A stretch of 64,000 nt of DNA, from assembly GCA_964020085.1 (NCBI GenBank), contig OZ026595.1, forward strand, positions 3,187,201 to 3,251,200, given 5' to 3'. Below, in pieces: positions 60,531 through 64,000 of this stretch. A program made the translations under genes and the position numbers. The notes below the pieces were generated by a model. That model was given only the letters and a program-made list of their open reading frames with translations. It did not search any database and was not told where the DNA came from. The first letter of the stretch is position 1; each line of letters opens with the position of its first letter. The DNA comes from Micromussa lordhowensis (lineage: Eukaryota; Cnidaria; Anthozoa; Scleractinia; Lobophylliidae).

Positions 60531-60821
60531 TCGACAAATGGTTGCCACTAAATGAGCATTTTTGGACGCTACAAACACCACTTAAGTTCAATAACTAGAG
60601 TGTAAATACTTTAGGAAATGCATGTGGTCATTGTCTGCATCCTTCTTTCACTCGCCAGGCTTGTGGACGGGAAATAAATAAGCAAAGCCCGAATAACCAA
60701 GCTAACATGTCGGTGTAAACTAGCCTGTTTGATATTCACTAGGACATTGGCCGTTTGTCGGTTCATTCTCTCATCCTTATCCGCCATTGTTTCGTTATTT
60801 TTTTTTCATGGGAAGGATTGA

Positions 60822-62970
60822 TTACCTATTATAATTTGATTTAGAGTCATTGCCAGTCGCCCTCATGAGACTTATCTGCCTGACGGACTGCGGTAAGGAA
60901 TCCGTGTCTCTCTTGGTCTCAGATAGCTCGTACGCCCCTCTTCTTCCTAGGCCTGCAGCTTGAATGTACTCCATCGACATTCCCTGGGTTAGAGTCGTGT
61001 TCGAGGTTGTATTGCTTCCCCGCGATCGCACCAAGTTCTTAGCGGGGCTAAAGCAGCTCTTTAGAACGTCCACATGGGCGCGGCGGAAGTTTCTGTTAAG
61101 TGCTATGTACAGGTAGGGATTGACAGCTGAATTCCCCTGTGAGACCCCAAACGCAATCAATTGCCACAAAGAGGGAATTTTATAGTACGTTTCTTCATCG
61201 AAGAAGATGAAGAAATGCATCAAATGAGCGGGAAGCCAGCACAGCGAGAAAACGATAACGATGATGATCAGCATTTTGACGGTCCTCCGCTTGCTCAATT
61301 CTGCATGTCGGAGATTTGCGGCGCTCGGATTTCCAGGGATCCTTCGAATCCAGAGCTTAAATGAAACAACGCTGTAGAAGATAGCAATGATAAGCAGGGG
61401 GATTAGATACAGAGCGATAAAAATAAAAGCGAAATAAATGCGCGAAGCTTCCCAAGAGTCAGCCAGAGGCTCCCAGCTCACAAAACAATGGTGATTACCA
61501 TCCTGTAAGAGTAACGACTTATAGTAGTAGAGGTACGGCGACATTGATAGGCCAGAGAGGACCCAAATAACAGTGCTCACCACCCAAATCTTACGGATAA
61601 CGCTGGCGCGTTTAAAAGGGTACACCACGGCAAAGAAGCGATCCAAGGCGATGACAACTAATGTCAGGACAGAGGCCGCGATGGACAGAGCAACTGTGAA
61701 TTGAAGCGTCTTGCACGTGATCATTCCCATGACCCCACCGAACCAGCGACTTCCCACGTACATGTACGCAGCCGAGTATGGCATGGCACTAAACGTCATT
61801 AGGAGATCGGCTATGGCCATGTTGGCAATGAGACAATTGGTGACGGATCTCATGTAAGGCTTTGTCAAAACGATGAAGACTGTCAAGATGTTTCCAGTGA
61901 GAGACAAGAGGAACATCAGGCTGTACACCAGCAGGACGACGACCTGGTGTGTCGTCGATGGCGGGACCGAAGGGTCCGGCTGAGAAGTAGCGCTAGAGGA
62001 ATCTGAAAGAGAAATACATAAACATGCGTTATGAAGTGAAGAAAAACTGGGGAGGCGTTTCGATATCTTCACATCCTTAACAAATAGAGTCTTTGTGTAT
62101 GAAGTGGAGAAATAATGGGAACATTCGGATATTTTCACATCTTTAGATGTACATTTGCAAAAACGGTCTTTGCGCATGAACTGAAGAGAAACTGGGAACT
62201 ATTTCACAGCTTTATAGATGGATTAGCAAATACAACCTGAGGCGAAAAATATTTCAGATATTTCACATCTTTACATGTACATTGGTAAATATAGTCCTTG
62301 TGCATACATGAAGTGAAAGAAAAAGATTGGGACATTTTCCGATATTTTCAAATCCTTACATGCAAACGTGCATAAATTTAGGAAGTGACTTCGTAGACAA
62401 AAGTGCAATTAAGTTGAGAGTACAGCGCCCAAACCATTTTCGGCTGCGACCAAGTAAGAACCATAGCCAAATTGGCCCTGTATTGGAAAGATTACGTGTT
62501 TTTAATCCTGTTTCAACCTTCAGTGTTTTTTAACTGCGAAGTTCATCTCAAGTTTACTAGCATATTCTTGACATGCATGTATCAGTAACAAACAAAATAT
62601 TTTCTTTATCTTTGCATATCACCTAGATCTGACAATGAAATCCATATTACAAAATGAGCAGACACGAACGCGCAATGTATTGCACAATTACATTGTTAAT
62701 TTGGAAACAATGGATCCACAAAGCTCCAATTATATATAATTCTCCCCATTTTAAACCACTTTTTCATGCAGTCTAGTAGTTTCTTGCTCAATAACCAGGA
62801 TGTTAACGCTCGCTTATGACAATACAGCTTATACCACGAACCATATGCGGCCTCAGTAGCAACGCGACATAGAATTAATTGTACCTGGTGACGATTTTCA
62901 TTGATCATTTAAAACTCTCTAAAAGTGAAGAATATTGAGAGTACTTACCGTTTGTGCTCGATATATTCAT
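60822..62970 (-). CDS. rhodopsin-family GPCR (GPCR-2)
   Basis: Exon 1 (62970-62949) codes for seven residues, MNISSTN, plus one base. A phase-1 intron joins it to exon 2 (62002-60822), giving 400 residues. The N-terminal tail carries NIS and NDS glycosylation sites. Conserved marks are N45 in TM1, NMAIADL with D73 in TM2, C104 and C180 for the disulfide, DRF at 128-130 in place of DRY, CWLPAH at 262-267 and a normal NPYLY at 302-306. It has a long Ser/Thr-rich cytoplasmic tail. The TM6 FSLCWLPAH resembles peptide receptors of the galanin/allatostatin/QRFP type, but the ligand is not predictable. An open frame continues upstream of 62002 without splicing, but the AG acceptor and the exact phase match to the N-glycosylated exon favour the spliced start. 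The intron holds a tandem repeat at 62040-62400. Confidence 0.93.
62040..62400. repeat. diverged minisatellite, period about 70-80 bp
   Basis: About four to five units share CACATCTTTA(C/G)ATGTACATT, (T/G)GCAAATA, GTC(C/T)TTG(T/C)GCATGAA and GA(A/G)AAA..GGGA(A/C)ATTT blocks. It lies in the intron of GPCR-2. It has expanded locally and is not coding. Confidence 0.75.
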
Positions 62971-64000
62971 TTGGAAGTTTCAATGCTTTCCAATCCTTGA
63001 ATTTTTCGACGATCACAAAAACCTTCGAGAAGAAGCGAGATCAATATTATAAAACCCAGATTATTTTGTAGGTGATAATGATTGTGAATGTTAAGCTCAG
63101 CTGAGTTTAAAGCTCTCCCATTGGATAATTTCCGTGTCAAACGATACGGCCTCCTCGCTACCAATTAAATCGATAACAGACTTCCATTAAGATCATGAAA
63201 TAATTGTTATTTTTCTTCAAAATTGATCTTTTATCGCAGTTTGTTTGTTCGATTATAAACCCACTACCCACAAGAAGTCAATAATGTCAGTTGTTAGCGA
63301 TTTTTCAAAACCGTCGCACGCACGAAACGACTTTTTTTCTTTCTAATCAAAAAATGCAAAAACTGGCTTTTAACTAGCAAATGATGTACTGAAATTGGAG
63401 GAATTACGTTTTTAGAGTTCGTTATTCTTCAAATTCTAAAAATATCTAGATCCGCCGTGTTTTAGAGTGTGATTTACATGTTTTTCAATCTGGCCGACAG
63501 CTTGAAGCACCAGCATTGTAAGACATTCACGTTTCACTGAAAATACTTACCACAAAGTAAATACGAGGAAAACAATAAAAGTAAATAAGTAATAAACGTG
63601 CCAAATGTTGCTATTTATTGGTGATTTTAATGAGTTGCACATTTTCGAAGACTTTTTCACTAATGACAACTATATGCATTTGCCGGTAAGTTTCAAAAGC
63701 AAAAAGCAAAGTAAGTAAATGGTTTTTCGAACCATTTTAATGGCTCTTAAGTGATATGCGCTGAAAGGAAGGAAATATGAGGGAATGACCAATAGCAACA
63801 GAAAGCAATTAGAGCAATTGTTCGTGGATATACAAAAATGCTTATCCGCCTTGATAACATATAATTAATTAAGATGACGTCACTGAAAATGAAATGCGGT
63901 TATAATATCATTTCTTCCTTGGCAGACAGAATTAACTTAAAGAAACTTTTCATATTTTTCTTCCAGTTTGTTAGAATTCCTGACCATATTTTAAGTTCAA
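62971..64000. other. upstream region of GPCR-2
   Basis: No gene or repeat recognised. It should hold the GPCR-2 promoter. AT-rich. Confidence 0.5.

Noticed and set aside
62003..62177. Unspliced N-terminal extension of GPCR-2
   Set aside because: The stretch is part of a tandem repeat, and a good acceptor at 62003-62004 joins in phase to a glycosylated start exon. The spliced model is preferred.
1..64000. CRISPR array, operons or bacterial features
   Set aside because: Introns, AATAAA signals and SINEs show eukaryotic DNA. The tandem repeats seen lack regular unique spacers.

Overview
ORGANISM AND METHOD. The window is AT-rich eukaryotic nuclear DNA with short coding exons, GT-AG introns and dense small transposons. 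Two Not-type homeobox genes, intron-poor rhodopsin-family peptide-type receptors, tRNA-derived SINEs with a conserved core and many short inverted-repeat elements suggest an anthozoan cnidarian, probably a stony coral or anemone. This is inference from gene and repeat style, not a database match. Gene models were built by hand from splice sites, reading phase and family similarity. LAYOUT. (1) 1-14,512: the 5' half (11 exons, 401 codons) of the Elongator subunit gene ELP2 on the minus strand, running off the left edge. Its introns hold two SINEs and several DNA transposons. (2) 16.9-28.4 kb: two Not-like homeobox genes in tandem on the minus strand, each with two exons and the same phase-1 intron. 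(3) 28.4-44 kb: a gene-poor, repeat-rich stretch with nested fold-back elements, a 5'-truncated LINE and minisatellites. (4) 44.5-63 kb: four genes in mirror order, GPCR-1 (+), secreted protein A (-), secreted protein B (+), GPCR-2 (-). The members of each pair are paralogues, so this looks like an inverted duplication of a receptor plus secreted-protein block. Its centre holds a roughly 520-bp tandem repeat and a transposon carrying a helicase fragment. HOW THE GENES WORK. ELP2 is a housekeeping WD40 scaffold of the tRNA-modifying Elongator complex. The Not genes should encode developmental DNA-binding transcription factors. The receptors should sit in the plasma membrane and sense peptide-like ligands. 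The two small proteins have signal peptides and conserved cysteines, so they should be secreted. The linked duplication makes a functional link between them and the receptors a testable idea, not a conclusion. MOBILE DNA. Five unrelated-looking elements are bounded by exact 9-bp target duplications. Two of these carry the 5' end of a RecQ-like helicase gene. Several repeat families carry a match to the NF-Y CCAAT-box consensus.
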